Part shown: one piece after another, positions 24,001 through 31,876 of the stretch
Numbering within the stretch: the first letter of the stretch is position 1
Layout of the letters: each line of letters starts with the position of its first letter
Assembly (NCBI RefSeq): GCF_014873145.1
Contig: NZ_JADBEK010000001.1
Coordinates: 1,178,001 to 1,242,000, forward strand
DNA: 64,000 nt
Direction: 5' to 3'
Source: Nonomuraea angiospora
GTDB lineage: Bacteria; Actinomycetota; Actinomycetes; Streptosporangiales; Streptosporangiaceae
Translations under genes and position numbers: made by a program
Notes under the pieces: generated by a model
The model's input: only the letters and a program-made list of their open reading frames with translations
Databases searched by the model: none
What the model was told of the DNA's origin: nothing

Positions 24001-27000
24001 ACCGTCCGCCACCTGGACCCGGCCTTCGGCCTGCCCACGGCCGAGATCGACGCGGGCGGGCTGCGGACTGAGCTCTCCTACGACGCGCTCGGCCGGCTGG
24101 CCAAGGTGTGGCTGCCCGACAGGTCGGGCGACACCGGCCAGAACCCCAACATGGAGTACAGCTACCAGACGGCCGAGGGCAAGATGGCCGCCGTCGGCAC
24201 CAGGAGGCTGACCGCCGACGGGGGACAGAGCGCGCCGGCGTACGAGCTCTTCGACGGTTTCCTGCGCCCCCGCCAGACGCAGGAGCCCGGCCCCGATGGC
24301 GGCCGGCTCATCGCGGACACGCTCTACGACGCGCGGGGCAACGTCGCCCGCACCTACGAGCCGTACTACTCCACCGGCGCGCCGTCCACCACGCTGTTCG
24401 GCCCGTACGAGGGCAACGTCGAGGCGCAGAACGCCTTCGAGTACGACGGGCGCGGGCGCGAGACCGTGGAGCGGTTCCTGACCGGCAACGGTGACACCGG
24501 CGAGAAGTGGCGTACGGTCACCTCCTACGCCGGCGGCCGGGTGAGCGTGGACCCGCCGACCGGCGACACGCCGGTCACCACGCTGACCGACGCCCACGGC
24601 CAGGTCGTGGAGCGCCGCCAGTACCGGGGCGACGGGCCCAGCGGAGACTACGACAAGACCGCCTACACCTACACGCCGGCCGGGAAGCTCGCCACGATCA
24701 CCGACCCGGCGGGCAACACCTGGACCCGCCACTACGACCTGCGCGGAAGGGAGATCCGGACCGACGACCCCGACCGCGGCACGACCAGGACGACCTACGA
24801 CGACCTCGACAGGGTCGTCTCCGTCACCGACGCCCGCGGCAGGACGGTCTTCACCGCCTACGACGGCCTCGGCCGCAAGACCGCGACCCGCGACGGCTCG
24901 GCGACCGGCCCGGTCATCTCGTCCTGGACGTACGACACCGTCCGCAAGGGCCTGCCGGCGGGCTCCACCAGAACGGTGGACGGGCGGGCGTACACCAGGA
25001 CCGTCAACGCCTACGACACTCTGAACCGCCCGATCCGCACCACGATCACCATCCCGGAGTCCGAGGGCGCCCTGGCGGGCTCATATGCCTTCGACACCCG
25101 CTACAAGCTCGACGGCACCCTCCAGTCGACCGGCTTCCCCGCCGCCGGCGGCCTGCCGGCCGAGACCGTCGTCCACTCCTACGACGAGCTGCTCCGTCCC
25201 ACCACCACCGGCTCCAACCTCGGCTCGTACGTGACCCGCTCCCAGCACAGCCTGACCGGCAGACCGGAGCAGTACGAGCTGACCACCGGCGCCAAGAAGT
25301 CCTGGCTGACCTACACCTACGAGTACGGCACCCGCCGGCTCCAGTCCTCGCGCGTGGACCGCGAGGGCGTCGAGCGGCCCGACAGGAACACCGCCTACTC
25401 CTACGACGCCGCGGGCAACATCCTGCGGGTCTCCGACGCCGGCACGGACACGCAGTGCTTCACCTACGACCACCTGCGTCGGCTGACGGAGGCGTGGGCG
25501 CAGCAGGCTGAGACCTGCGCGGCCACGCCGAGCACGGGGGTGCTGGGCGGGGTGGCGCCGTACTGGCAGTCGTTCTCCTACGACCTGACCGGCAACCGGA
25601 CCAAGGAGGTCGAGCACGGGGTCGGCGGCGCGGCCGACGTCGTACGCGACTACGCCTACCCGGCCGCCGGGCAGTCCCGCCCGCACGGCGTCACCTCCGT
25701 CACGCAGGGTCAGCGCACCGACTCCTACTCCTACGACGCCGCCGGCAACACCACCGCCCGCCCCGGCCAGGTGCTCGAATGGGACGTCGAGGGCCTGCTG
25801 ACCAAGGTCACCCAGGGCGCCCAGGTCACCTCGTTCGTCCACGACGGCGACGGGGAGCGGCTCATCCGCCGCGAGCCGGGCGCGACGACGCTCTACCTGC
25901 CCGGCATGGAGCTGCGCCTGGCCACCGGGGCGACCAGCCCGCAGGCCAGCAGGTACTACACCCACGAGTCGGCCATGGTCGCGGTGCGGCGGCCGAGCGG
26001 CGTGCACTTCCTGGCCGGCGACCACAACGGCACGAGCGAACTGGCCGTGAACGCCGCCACCCAGGAGGTCACCCAGCGCCGCTTCAAGCCCTTCGGCCAG
26101 CTCCGCGGCACGGCCGCCGGGGCCTGGCCGGGGGAGAAGGGGTTCGTCGGCGGCACCGACGACACCTCGATCGGGCTGACGCGGCTGGGGGCACGCGAGT
26201 ACGACGCGGCGCTGGGCCGCTTCGTCAGCGCGGACCCGGTGGTCGACTTCATGGACCCGCAGCAGATGAACGGCTACGCCTACGCCAACAACAGCCCGCT
26301 GACCTTCACCGACCCCGACGGGCTGCTGGTGAAGAAGAAGGTGCCCCCGAAGGTCGGGCCGCCCAAGAAGAAGATCCATACCCCTGCCCGCCCTCGGTTC
26401 AAGAGCTGGGGCGACGCCAAGTGGAGGTGGAGCCCCATCGTCCGCAAGGGCGGCTCCTCCAAGATCTCCTCCGGCCGCCCGCAGCCGAAGAGGCTCCCCC
26501 AGCCGACCCCGCCGGTGTTCAGGGGAAAGAACACCGACATCATCAAGCCCTATTGGCACAATTACGTGTCCCCAGCGATGGGAATCGTCGAGAGGGCCAT
26601 GCGCAGGTTGCCCGACCTCTGGGGAAGTGCGGCGGAACGCATGGATAAGATCGGCGCGCGCGTGGGGTGGGCCGGGAATGTGGTCGGCTTCGTGGACGGG
26701 ATCTATTCGGAGTGGAAGGAAGACGCCGATCGGGACGACATGAGCGTGGCGTACCGGATCGCCCGTGGAAGCATACGCGGCTCGATAACGACGGGCTGGA
26801 GCTTGGTCGGCGGGATGGGCGGCGCGGCAGCCTGCGGCGCCACGGGCCCCGGCGCCTTCGTGTGCGGCACAACCGGCGCAACCGCGATGGGAAACCTTGG
26901 CGGTTACTACGCGGACGGGTTGCTGGCGATAGAGGAGCGGCTGGGAGTGTTCAACCGCGTCGAAGACGGCGTCGGGGCGGTCGTCGACGCCGTCCGCGGA

Positions 27001-27009
27001 CTCTGGTGA
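21061..27009 (+). CDS. Secreted RHS/YD-repeat protein with a variable C-terminal tail
   Basis: 1982 residues. The signal peptide cleaves near PASA-EA (about residue 25). Residues about 180-260 (FAWSYPMRVPPVPGSLTPEL, EISYSSGSVDG) form an SpvB/TcdB-like start of the RHS shell. At least a dozen YD motifs follow at about 930-1570 (TYDGYGR, SYDALGR, HYDLRGR, AYDGLGR, SYDAAGN). The RHS core ends with LGAREYDAALGRFVSADPV and NGYAYANNSPLTFTDPDG, where DPDG is 1751-1754. The 228-residue tail is not homologous to a toxin I know. It has a lysine/proline-rich linker, then a glycine-rich hydrophobic segment (GWSLVGGMGGAAACG, GTTGATAMGNLGG). RHS shells encapsulate a C-terminal effector. No same-strand gene follows, so no classical immunity gene is seen. 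Confidence 0.9.
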   Translation: MKRLTVLPALVVVAAMLVATPASAEAGPGRPEVRSAERVVRGEPLAAEPRKPDPAKEPASWPRPGAAVLRASGGAKVTKHGSGLLFSLNAAARTDVELDYSRLAAAYGGAYGSRLRLVRLPACALTTPEQAACRTGTPVAARNDTERRVLTATIQPGDSGAASVRSGAETVLAAVAGASGEQGDYTASKLSPSATWNVSEQSGDFAWSYPMRVPPVPGSLTPELEISYSSGSVDGRTSSTNNQPSWIGEGFDLWPGHITRAYKPCADDGAPKDEWGNSPGDQCWAYDNATIAWSGGAGELIQAADGTWRIKDDDGTKVERLKDTGKGNGDDDGEYWKVTATDGTQYFFGLNRLPGWSSGRPETGSTWTAPVFGDDAGEPCHGASFASSWCDQAYQWNLDYVVDPLGNAITYFYSQETNRYGRNLKPADDTAYVRGGWLDRIEYGHRSDTLFTAKAPARVLFGVSERCLPADGFDCAPGKIGDSPTRWADVPWDLNCAAGTECKDDHGTVAPSFWSRKRLTKVSTQVLKADGGYRDVDAWAVDHRWGDADIDRALLVKSIKHTGQAAGPAVALPSVTFNHVQLPNRLDKIGDDIAPFVKYRVGAIYDESGGQIDVSYSGTDCALDALPKPETNTRRCFPVKWTPAGYEDPITDWFHKYVVTRVVKADRTGGAPDMLTDYEYLGGAAWHFDDDDGLTKEKNKTWSQWRGYGHVRVRTGGWNDPRSQTDRLYLRGMDGDRLNAAGGAKQVAVPDGEGGTHTDHDALRGFPLKEIVFDRPGGTPELKTVNTPWRHQTAARTRSWGTVTANLVDVGKSRRWELMDGGSWRQSEIANAYETTAGLPTQVDDKGDLSTAADDKCTRTSYATDKGAWLLDFPTREETVSVACATTPDRGKHVVEDVRTTYDQGTLTKGLVTKVEEIAAHDGTTASYVAKEATTYDGYGRALTVKDALGNVTTTAYTDTAGLNTQVKVTRQADAATAHTTVRHLDPAFGLPTAEIDAGGLRTELSYDALGRLAKVWLPDRSGDTGQNPNMEYSYQTAEGKMAAVGTRRLTADGGQSAPAYELFDGFLRPRQTQEPGPDGGRLIADTLYDARGNVARTYEPYYSTGAPSTTLFGPYEGNVEAQNAFEYDGRGRETVERFLTGNGDTGEKWRTVTSYAGGRVSVDPPTGDTPVTTLTDAHGQVVERRQYRGDGPSGDYDKTAYTYTPAGKLATITDPAGNTWTRHYDLRGREIRTDDPDRGTTRTTYDDLDRVVSVTDARGRTVFTAYDGLGRKTATRDGSATGPVISSWTYDTVRKGLPAGSTRTVDGRAYTRTVNAYDTLNRPIRTTITIPESEGALAGSYAFDTRYKLDGTLQSTGFPAAGGLPAETVVHSYDELLRPTTTGSNLGSYVTRSQHSLTGRPEQYELTTGAKKSWLTYTYEYGTRRLQSSRVDREGVERPDRNTAYSYDAAGNILRVSDAGTDTQCFTYDHLRRLTEAWAQQAETCAATPSTGVLGGVAPYWQSFSYDLTGNRTKEVEHGVGGAADVVRDYAYPAAGQSRPHGVTSVTQGQRTDSYSYDAAGNTTARPGQVLEWDVEGLLTKVTQGAQVTSFVHDGDGERLIRREPGATTLYLPGMELRLATGATSPQASRYYTHESAMVAVRRPSGVHFLAGDHNGTSELAVNAATQEVTQRRFKPFGQLRGTAAGAWPGEKGFVGGTDDTSIGLTRLGAREYDAALGRFVSADPVVDFMDPQQMNGYAYANNSPLTFTDPDGLLVKKKVPPKVGPPKKKIHTPARPRFKSWGDAKWRWSPIVRKGGSSKISSGRPQPKRLPQPTPPVFRGKNTDIIKPYWHNYVSPAMGIVERAMRRLPDLWGSAAERMDKIGARVGWAGNVVGFVDGIYSEWKEDADRDDMSVAYRIARGSIRGSITTGWSLVGGMGGAAACGATGPGAFVCGTTGATAMGNLGGYYADGLLAIEERLGVFNRVEDGVGAVVDAVRGLW

Positions 27010-27012
27010 ACC

Positions 27013-27047
27013 GGCGCTCGGGGGCCGGCGGGGAGCCCCCGAGCGCC
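27013..27047. terminator. Strong hairpin between convergent genes
   Basis: GGCGCTCGGGGGC pairs with GCCCCCGAGCGCC over 13 bp around a 9-nt loop, 3 nt after the RHS stop codon. It has no T-run, but its placement between convergent genes makes it a probable bidirectional terminator for the RHS gene and the HTH membrane protein gene. Confidence 0.7.
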
Positions 27048-27085
27048 GCCAGGCGCCGGCGCTGCCGGAGGTCGGCCGGCGGAGC

Positions 27086-28108
27086 TCACTGGACGCTCCA
27101 GGCCTCCTTGCGGGGCGGATAGGCGAAGGTCTGCGTGCCGGCCCAGTCCTCTCCGACGACGCGGTAGTCGTGGGCGGCTTCGCTCGCGGCGTGGTCGCGG
27201 CCGATGTCGATCGTGTCGGCCGTCGACCAGACACCGTCGACCTCGTGCTCCACGGTGTAGAGGAACTCGTTGAAGCCCGAGGGGGACACGCACGTGGTGA
27301 CGATGGTGAGCGAGCCCCGCCCCCTCGTCAGATCCGGCGGGATGGTGACGATCTGGTCTCTCCACTTGTAGATACCGTCCTCGAGCAGCGGTCGCCATTC
27401 CGCGGCCGGGCTCCCGTTGACGGTGATGGTGGCCTGTTGCAGCCCGACGCCCGCATCCAGCCGGCGGGTCAGCCGTACGCCCGTGTTCGCCGGGCTGACC
27501 CTCACGGTGAACCGGCTCGATCCTCCACGAGGGAACGCACGACCATCGTCACTGACGATGTGGGCGGGGTTGACGATGTGGCCAGGCACGCCTTCGGACG
27601 CGCCGGGTTGCGGCGTCGCCCGTTGAGCGATGACGACGCCCAGGATCGCCGCGGCTGCCGACACGGCCACCGCTGCGAGCAGGGTGGCTCGGCGCCGACG
27701 CCACCTGGCGGCACGGGGCGTGTCCGTGGTGCCAGGTTCGGTCATGGCCTGGGTGGCGATCTCCCTGGACCCGGCGGGCAGCTGATGGACCCGCACCCGC
27801 TCCCACGCCCGTTCCCATGCCGGAAGCCGATGGTCGGGAACGCGGCATCCCCGGAGGAACGCCACCATCACCGCCTTCTTGGGGAAGCGACGGCCGGCCA
27901 GCATGTCGGCGCAGGTGGAGCGGGGCAGCCGCGTCCCGCCCGCCCGGTCCGCCCGGGTCTGAAGCTCCCGAAGTGACACGTCGGCCCGCGCGAACTGCTC
28001 GGCCAGCAGTTTCACCAGATCCTCGGGAGAGGTCACCGACTCCAGCCCGCCCTCGGTCGCCTCCGCGGCGGGCCGAGGGTCTTGGTCGCCTTGGGGGGCC
28101 TCGCTCAT
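27086..28108 (-). CDS. Membrane protein with cytoplasmic HTH domain
   Basis: 340 residues. Residues about 25-110 resemble the actinobacterial XRE-like domain (LVKLLAEQFARADVSLRELQ, TRADRAGGTRLPRSTCADML, FLRGCRVPDHRLPAWERAWE). A single membrane segment (TLLAAVAVSAAAAILGVVIA) lies near residue 150. The 170-residue outer part is beta-rich (FTVRVSPANTGVRLTRRLDA, QQATITVNG) and resembles a carbohydrate- or ligand-binding sandwich. The layout suggests a one-piece sensor linking an outside signal to a cytoplasmic DNA-binding-like domain. It is convergent with the RHS gene; any functional link, such as an immunity-like role, is speculation. Confidence 0.75.
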   Translation of the reverse strand: MSEAPQGDQDPRPAAEATEGGLESVTSPEDLVKLLAEQFARADVSLRELQTRADRAGGTRLPRSTCADMLAGRRFPKKAVMVAFLRGCRVPDHRLPAWERAWERVRVHQLPAGSREIATQAMTEPGTTDTPRAARWRRRRATLLAAVAVSAAAAILGVVIAQRATPQPGASEGVPGHIVNPAHIVSDDGRAFPRGGSSRFTVRVSPANTGVRLTRRLDAGVGLQQATITVNGSPAAEWRPLLEDGIYKWRDQIVTIPPDLTRGRGSLTIVTTCVSPSGFNEFLYTVEHEVDGVWSTADTIDIGRDHAASEAAHDYRVVGEDWAGTQTFAYPPRKEAWSVQ

Positions 28109-28185
28109 CGTTCCCAGACCTTGTCCTCTCCTGACCGGCCCGTTCGGCCGCGCCCGCTGCGACAGACAGTGTATGGGTAATCGCT

Positions 28186-29223
28186 CTACGTGTCCGGGCC
28201 CTCGCTCCCGCTCTGGTCGCCGGGACCGTACAGGCGCTCGATCGCCTCGGCCTGCCGGGCGGCGAACCAGGCCCGATCGCGCGCGCCCTGCGACAGCCCG
28301 CCGGGCCGCTCCCCGTCGTGCCTGGCGTACTCCTCGGCCCACAGCCCCGTCTTCACCCTGCTCAGCAGGTTGCCCATGCCGGGCCGCCGCCGCAGCCGGC
28401 GCAGCGCGCCCACGTCGAGCTCGGCGGCGGCCACCAGCGACTCGCCCGCGCCCGCCTGGGCGAGCACGCGTCCCTGGTGGTCGAGCACCTCGGAGCCGCC
28501 GTTGGTGGAGTCGCCGGGGATCGGGATGCCCCTCAGGCCGCCGCTGTTGGCCGAGACCACGTAGGCCAGGTTCTCGGCGGCCCTGGCGCGGCGGGCGATG
28601 GCCTTCGGGGTCAGCGCCGGCGAGGAGGCCTCGGAGGTGGGGTGGCAGAAGACCTCGGCGCCGCGCAGGGCCAGCGCGCGGGCCAGCTCGGGCATGAGGA
28701 TCTCCTCCGAGGCCAGCACCGCCAGGTTGCCGATCTCGGTGCGGGCCACCGGCAGCACCCCGTCGATGCCGTAGACCTCCAGGTAGCGCTCCCACACGTC
28801 GTACGGGCTCGGCGTGAACATCGAGTGCAGCCTGCGGTAGCGCAGGACCGGCGCCCCCTGCGGAGAGAGGATCACCGACGCCTGGAAGTACAGCTCGGGG
28901 AAGTGCTCGTCGCGCTCGTAGGCGTTCACGCACAGGTAGACCTCGTGCCGGGCGGCGATCCCGGCCAGCGCCTCGTACTCCGGGCCGCCGGGGTCGAGCG
29001 CGGCCTTGTCGCGCCACTCGGCGAAGCTCTCGCGCATCGGGAAGCCGGTCAGCACGTACTCGGGCAGCACCACCAGGCGCAGGTCGCGGCCCAGCCACGC
29101 CTTGCTGCCGCCGACCTGCTCGGCGATCCGCCCGATGGCGGCGCGGATGGCGGCCCTGGGGTCGGCGGCGGCGTTGACGGCCCTGGTCTCCATCTGGAGC
29201 GCCAGGGCCGTGCAGGCGGTCAT
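28186..29223 (-). CDS. Nitrilase-superfamily protein lacking two catalytic residues
   Basis: 345 residues with carbon-nitrogen hydrolase landmarks. The catalytic Glu region is present (LVVLPEYVLTGFP). The lysine motif reads RYRRLHSMF instead of RKxH. The nucleophile motif reads AVLASEEILMPELARALALR, with serine where the family has cysteine before the ExxxPE stretch. Two of the Glu-Lys-Cys triad are therefore altered, as I confirmed in the minus-strand codons. It is either a pseudoenzyme or an amide-binding protein with changed chemistry. Its ATG overlaps the stop of the upstream DUF1838-like gene by 4 nt, so the two are translationally coupled and likely act on the same substrate. Confidence 0.8.
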   Translation of the reverse strand: MTACTALALQMETRAVNAAADPRAAIRAAIGRIAEQVGGSKAWLGRDLRLVVLPEYVLTGFPMRESFAEWRDKAALDPGGPEYEALAGIAARHEVYLCVNAYERDEHFPELYFQASVILSPQGAPVLRYRRLHSMFTPSPYDVWERYLEVYGIDGVLPVARTEIGNLAVLASEEILMPELARALALRGAEVFCHPTSEASSPALTPKAIARRARAAENLAYVVSANSGGLRGIPIPGDSTNGGSEVLDHQGRVLAQAGAGESLVAAAELDVGALRRLRRRPGMGNLLSRVKTGLWAEEYARHDGERPGGLSQGARDRAWFAARQAEAIERLYGPGDQSGSEGPDT

Positions 29224-30206
29224 GAGCGCCCGTTGGCCGCGCACCAGGCCGGCCAGGTGGTGGCGCCCTTGCCGAGCTGCTTGTTGTAGAAGGAGCTCCA
29301 GGAGTTCTCGCTGGCGCCGGGCGCGGTGGGCGCGGCCTTGAAGAGCGGGTAGTTCGTTTCGACCTCGGCGCGCAGCCACGGCTCGATCTCGGCGTAGGAG
29401 CTCAGCGACCAGCTGCGGGCGTGATAGGTGAGCTGGCCGCGTACGTCGCTCTCGGCCAGGCACATGAACGGCGCCCACGGGCTCGTCCGCGCCCAGCTGA
29501 TCTTCGTCTCCATGGCCCCGGAGGGGACGGTGCCCGGAACGGTCCTGGCGGCCGCCTCGCGCTCGTCCACGGAGAAGTCGAACATCTCCTGGGCCGCGTA
29601 CACGCCGCCCACCAGGCCGAACCGCTCGCCGAGCGTGGCGCCGAAGTCGGTGCGTACGGGGATGTCACTGGTCCACACGTTCTCATCATGCAACCGGCGC
29701 ACCGGCGGGCCCACGTAGGAGGAGGTGATGTTGAACGGGCCGAAGTTCACCGTGTCGTTGTTGATGGGGATGACCGGGTAGGTCTTCTGGTCGATCGGGT
29801 TCTTCCATTCCCGCAGGACCCGCGTGGGGTCGGCGGGGTCGGTGTAGAAGACGATCTCGCGGGAGAGCTGGTAGAGCTGCGTCGTGTCCGGCACCCGGTA
29901 CAGGCGCCTGATGTTGTAGCCCTCGATGTTGAACAGCTTCTGGCCGTGCCGCATCGACGGGTCGAGGCTGTTGCCCTCGATGTTGGCGTACACGCTGCCG
30001 GAGATCCGGAAGACCATGTCCTTGCCGTCGGGACGGCCGAAGGTCTGGAGCGAGAGCAGGCCGCTGCGATCGGTGACCGTCTTGTAGACCGGTCCCGGAT
30101 TCGTCGGGTCGGCGGGCTTGCTGTCGTCGGCCGCGGCGCCTGGAGCGGTCACGCTCAGGAAGAGGGCGGCAAGGGCTACAGACCGGAGGATATTGCGCTT
30201 GAGCAT
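29220..30206 (-). CDS. Secreted DUF1838-like protein
   Basis: 328 residues from ATG 30206, beginning with a signal peptide (MLKRNILRSVALAALFLSVT, cleavage near GAAA-DD). The mature part is one beta-rich domain with conserved-looking aromatic motifs (WKNPIDQKTYPVIPINNDTV, NFGPFNITSSYVG) and matches my memory of DUF1838 proteins, whose function is unknown. It is the first gene of a two-gene operon with the nitrilase-fold gene and is divergent from a TetR regulator, with a 16-bp perfect palindrome between them. The operon therefore appears inducible by a small molecule. The family assignment is moderate. Confidence 0.65.
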   Translation of the reverse strand: MLKRNILRSVALAALFLSVTAPGAAADDSKPADPTNPGPVYKTVTDRSGLLSLQTFGRPDGKDMVFRISGSVYANIEGNSLDPSMRHGQKLFNIEGYNIRRLYRVPDTTQLYQLSREIVFYTDPADPTRVLREWKNPIDQKTYPVIPINNDTVNFGPFNITSSYVGPPVRRLHDENVWTSDIPVRTDFGATLGERFGLVGGVYAAQEMFDFSVDEREAAARTVPGTVPSGAMETKISWARTSPWAPFMCLAESDVRGQLTYHARSWSLSSYAEIEPWLRAEVETNYPLFKAAPTAPGASENSWSSFYNKQLGKGATTWPAWCAANGRS

Positions 30207-30298
30207 GGGTCCGCTCCGAACACTTAGGCGAGTGAGCGAGCCCAATGTGATCATGTCGCGCTCGGCGCTGTCCATCTCGCCCCAGAAAACTGCAATGG

Positions 30299-30314
30299 AC
30301 TCCAAATTTGGAGT
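30299..30314. promoter_or_regulatory. TetR operator palindrome
   Basis: ACTCCAAATTTGGAGT is a perfect 16-bp palindrome 12 bp before the TetR start codon and between two divergent genes; a partial third half-site (ACTCCAA) follows at 30317-30323. It is probably the binding site by which the TetR protein controls itself and the DUF1838/nitrilase operon. Confidence 0.7.
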
Positions 30315-30325
30315 AGACTCCAAGC

Positions 30326-30964
30326 ATGGTGGAGGGGCTCCGGGAGCGGAAGAAACGGCAGACCCGGCAGCGCATCATCGGCGTGGCCATCGGCCTGTTC
30401 GTGGAGCGCGGCTTCGAGCACGTCACGATCGCCGAGGTCGCGGCGGCCGCCGAGGTGTCGGTGAACACCGTCTACAACTACTTCCCGGCCAAGGAGGATC
30501 TCGTCCTGCCGCCGGAGGAGGCCTCGCCGCACCGGCTGGCCGACATCGTGCGGGAGCGCCCGCCCGGCCAGTCGGCGGCCGGGGCGGTGCTGGCGCGGCT
30601 GCGCGCGGAGGTGCGCGGGCGCGAGCGCCAGGTGGGGCTGACGGAGGGGTTCGGGCGGGTGCTGGAGATGATGCGGGCCGCGCCCACGCTGGCCGCCCGG
30701 CTCGACGACCTCGGCCGCCGGATGACCGACGAGCTGGCCGTCGTGCTGGCCGAGGAGACCGGGGCGGCCGAGGGCGATCCGCTGCCGCGCGTGGCGGCCT
30801 GGCACATCGGGTGCCTGCACGCGCTGGTCTACGCCGAGATCGGCCGGCGCACGGTCGCGGGCGAGCGGCCCGACGCCATCGCCGCCGCCGTGCTGGAGCT
30901 GATGGATGTCGCAGAAGGGCTGCTGGGCGAGCGTGTCCTGGCCTATGCCGTACGAAAGGGATGA
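30326..30964 (+). CDS. TetR family regulator
   Basis: 212 residues: LRERKKRQTRQRIIGVAIGL, then the helix-turn-helix VTIAEVAAAAEVSVNTVYNY and FPAKEDLV, then a helical ligand domain with a C-terminal pattern common to actinobacterial TetR proteins. It is divergent from the secreted DUF1838-like/nitrilase operon, with a perfect palindrome between them. It is translationally coupled (ATGA overlap) to the small downstream gene at 30961. Confidence 0.9.
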   Translation: MVEGLRERKKRQTRQRIIGVAIGLFVERGFEHVTIAEVAAAAEVSVNTVYNYFPAKEDLVLPPEEASPHRLADIVRERPPGQSAAGAVLARLRAEVRGRERQVGLTEGFGRVLEMMRAAPTLAARLDDLGRRMTDELAVVLAEETGAAEGDPLPRVAAWHIGCLHALVYAEIGRRTVAGERPDAIAAAVLELMDVAEGLLGERVLAYAVRKG

Positions 30965-31254
30965 CCGTGTTCAGGGTGACGATCAGGGGCAAGTTCAAGG
31001 GGCTCGACGACGCCGGGCGGGCCGCCGTGCTGGCCGCGAGCGGCGCGGCGTACACGGAGGCCGGGACGTTCACCCATGACGCGGGCGTCACGGCGTTCAC
31101 CTTCCGCTGCCAGGTGCCCGCCGGGCCCGACGACGGCGAGGACGAGGCGGCGCTGGGGGCGATGGCGGCGCTGGAGGAGCACGGGCATCCGTACGAGATC
31201 CTGCAGCTCGCGGTGACCGACATGCGTGACATCAAGGTGCGACGTCGCCGCTGA
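30961..31254 (+). CDS. Small DUF6204-like protein
   Basis: 97 residues (FRVTIRGKFKGLDDAGRAAV, AFTFRCQVPAGPDDGEDEAA). It resembles a small family of uncharacterised actinobacterial proteins that I recall as DUF6204. It has an alternating beta-alpha pattern, no signal peptide and no membrane segment. The start overlaps the TetR stop by 4 nt, so it is coexpressed with that regulator. Function unknown. Confidence 0.6.
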   Translation: MTVFRVTIRGKFKGLDDAGRAAVLAASGAAYTEAGTFTHDAGVTAFTFRCQVPAGPDDGEDEAALGAMAALEEHGHPYEILQLAVTDMRDIKVRRRR

Positions 31255-31281
31255 TCTCAGATCTGGGATACATTCTCTTAT

Positions 31282-31848
31282 GTGAGACAGATGAGGGAGG
31301 TCGAGGTCCGGCTCGCCGGGCGGCTCGCGGAGCTGCGCGTCGAGCGGGGCTGGTCGCTGGAGGAGCTGGCGAGCCACTCGGGGATCAGCCGCTCGACGCT
31401 GTCGCGGCTGGAGCGGGGCGAGATCAGCCCGACCGCGGCCCTGCTGGGCAGGCTGTGCGCCGTCTACGGGCGGACGATGTCGCGGCTGCTGGCCGAGGTG
31501 GAGTCCGAGCCGCCGCAGCTCGTCCGGGCGGGGGCGCAGGCGGTGTTCCGGGATGAGGAGTCCGGGTTCGTCCGGCGTACGGTGTCGCCGCCCCATCCCG
31601 GGATGCGGGGCGAGGTCGTGGAGGGCAGGCTGCGGCCGGGGGCGGACATCTCGTACGACGCGCCGCCGGTGCCCGGGCTGGAGCAGCACATCTGGGTGCT
31701 GGAGGGGTCCGTGGAGATCACCGCCAACGGTCACACGCACACCGTGGAGGCGGGCGACTGCCTGCGCTTCCGCCTGTGGGGGCCCTCCCGCTTCCGCTGT
31801 CCCGGCCCCGGCCCGGTCCGGTACGCCCTCCTGATCGTCCTCCCATGA
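31282..31848 (+). CDS. XRE family regulator with cupin domain
   Basis: 188 residues. The N-terminal helix-turn-helix (LAELRVERGWSLEELASHSG, ISRSTLSRLERGEISPTAAL) is followed by a C-terminal cupin barrel from about residue 100 (EQHIWVLEGSVEITANGHTH, VEAGDCLRF). This architecture is typical of one-component regulators of amino-acid or polyamine genes. It begins at GTG 31282 or ATG 31291. An acetyltransferase gene follows 28 nt downstream and is its likely operon partner. Confidence 0.9.
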   Translation: MRQMREVEVRLAGRLAELRVERGWSLEELASHSGISRSTLSRLERGEISPTAALLGRLCAVYGRTMSRLLAEVESEPPQLVRAGAQAVFRDEESGFVRRTVSPPHPGMRGEVVEGRLRPGADISYDAPPVPGLEQHIWVLEGSVEITANGHTHTVEAGDCLRFRLWGPSRFRCPGPGPVRYALLIVLP

Positions 31849-31876
31849 CCTCACTGAAAGACCCTGGAGGAATCCC

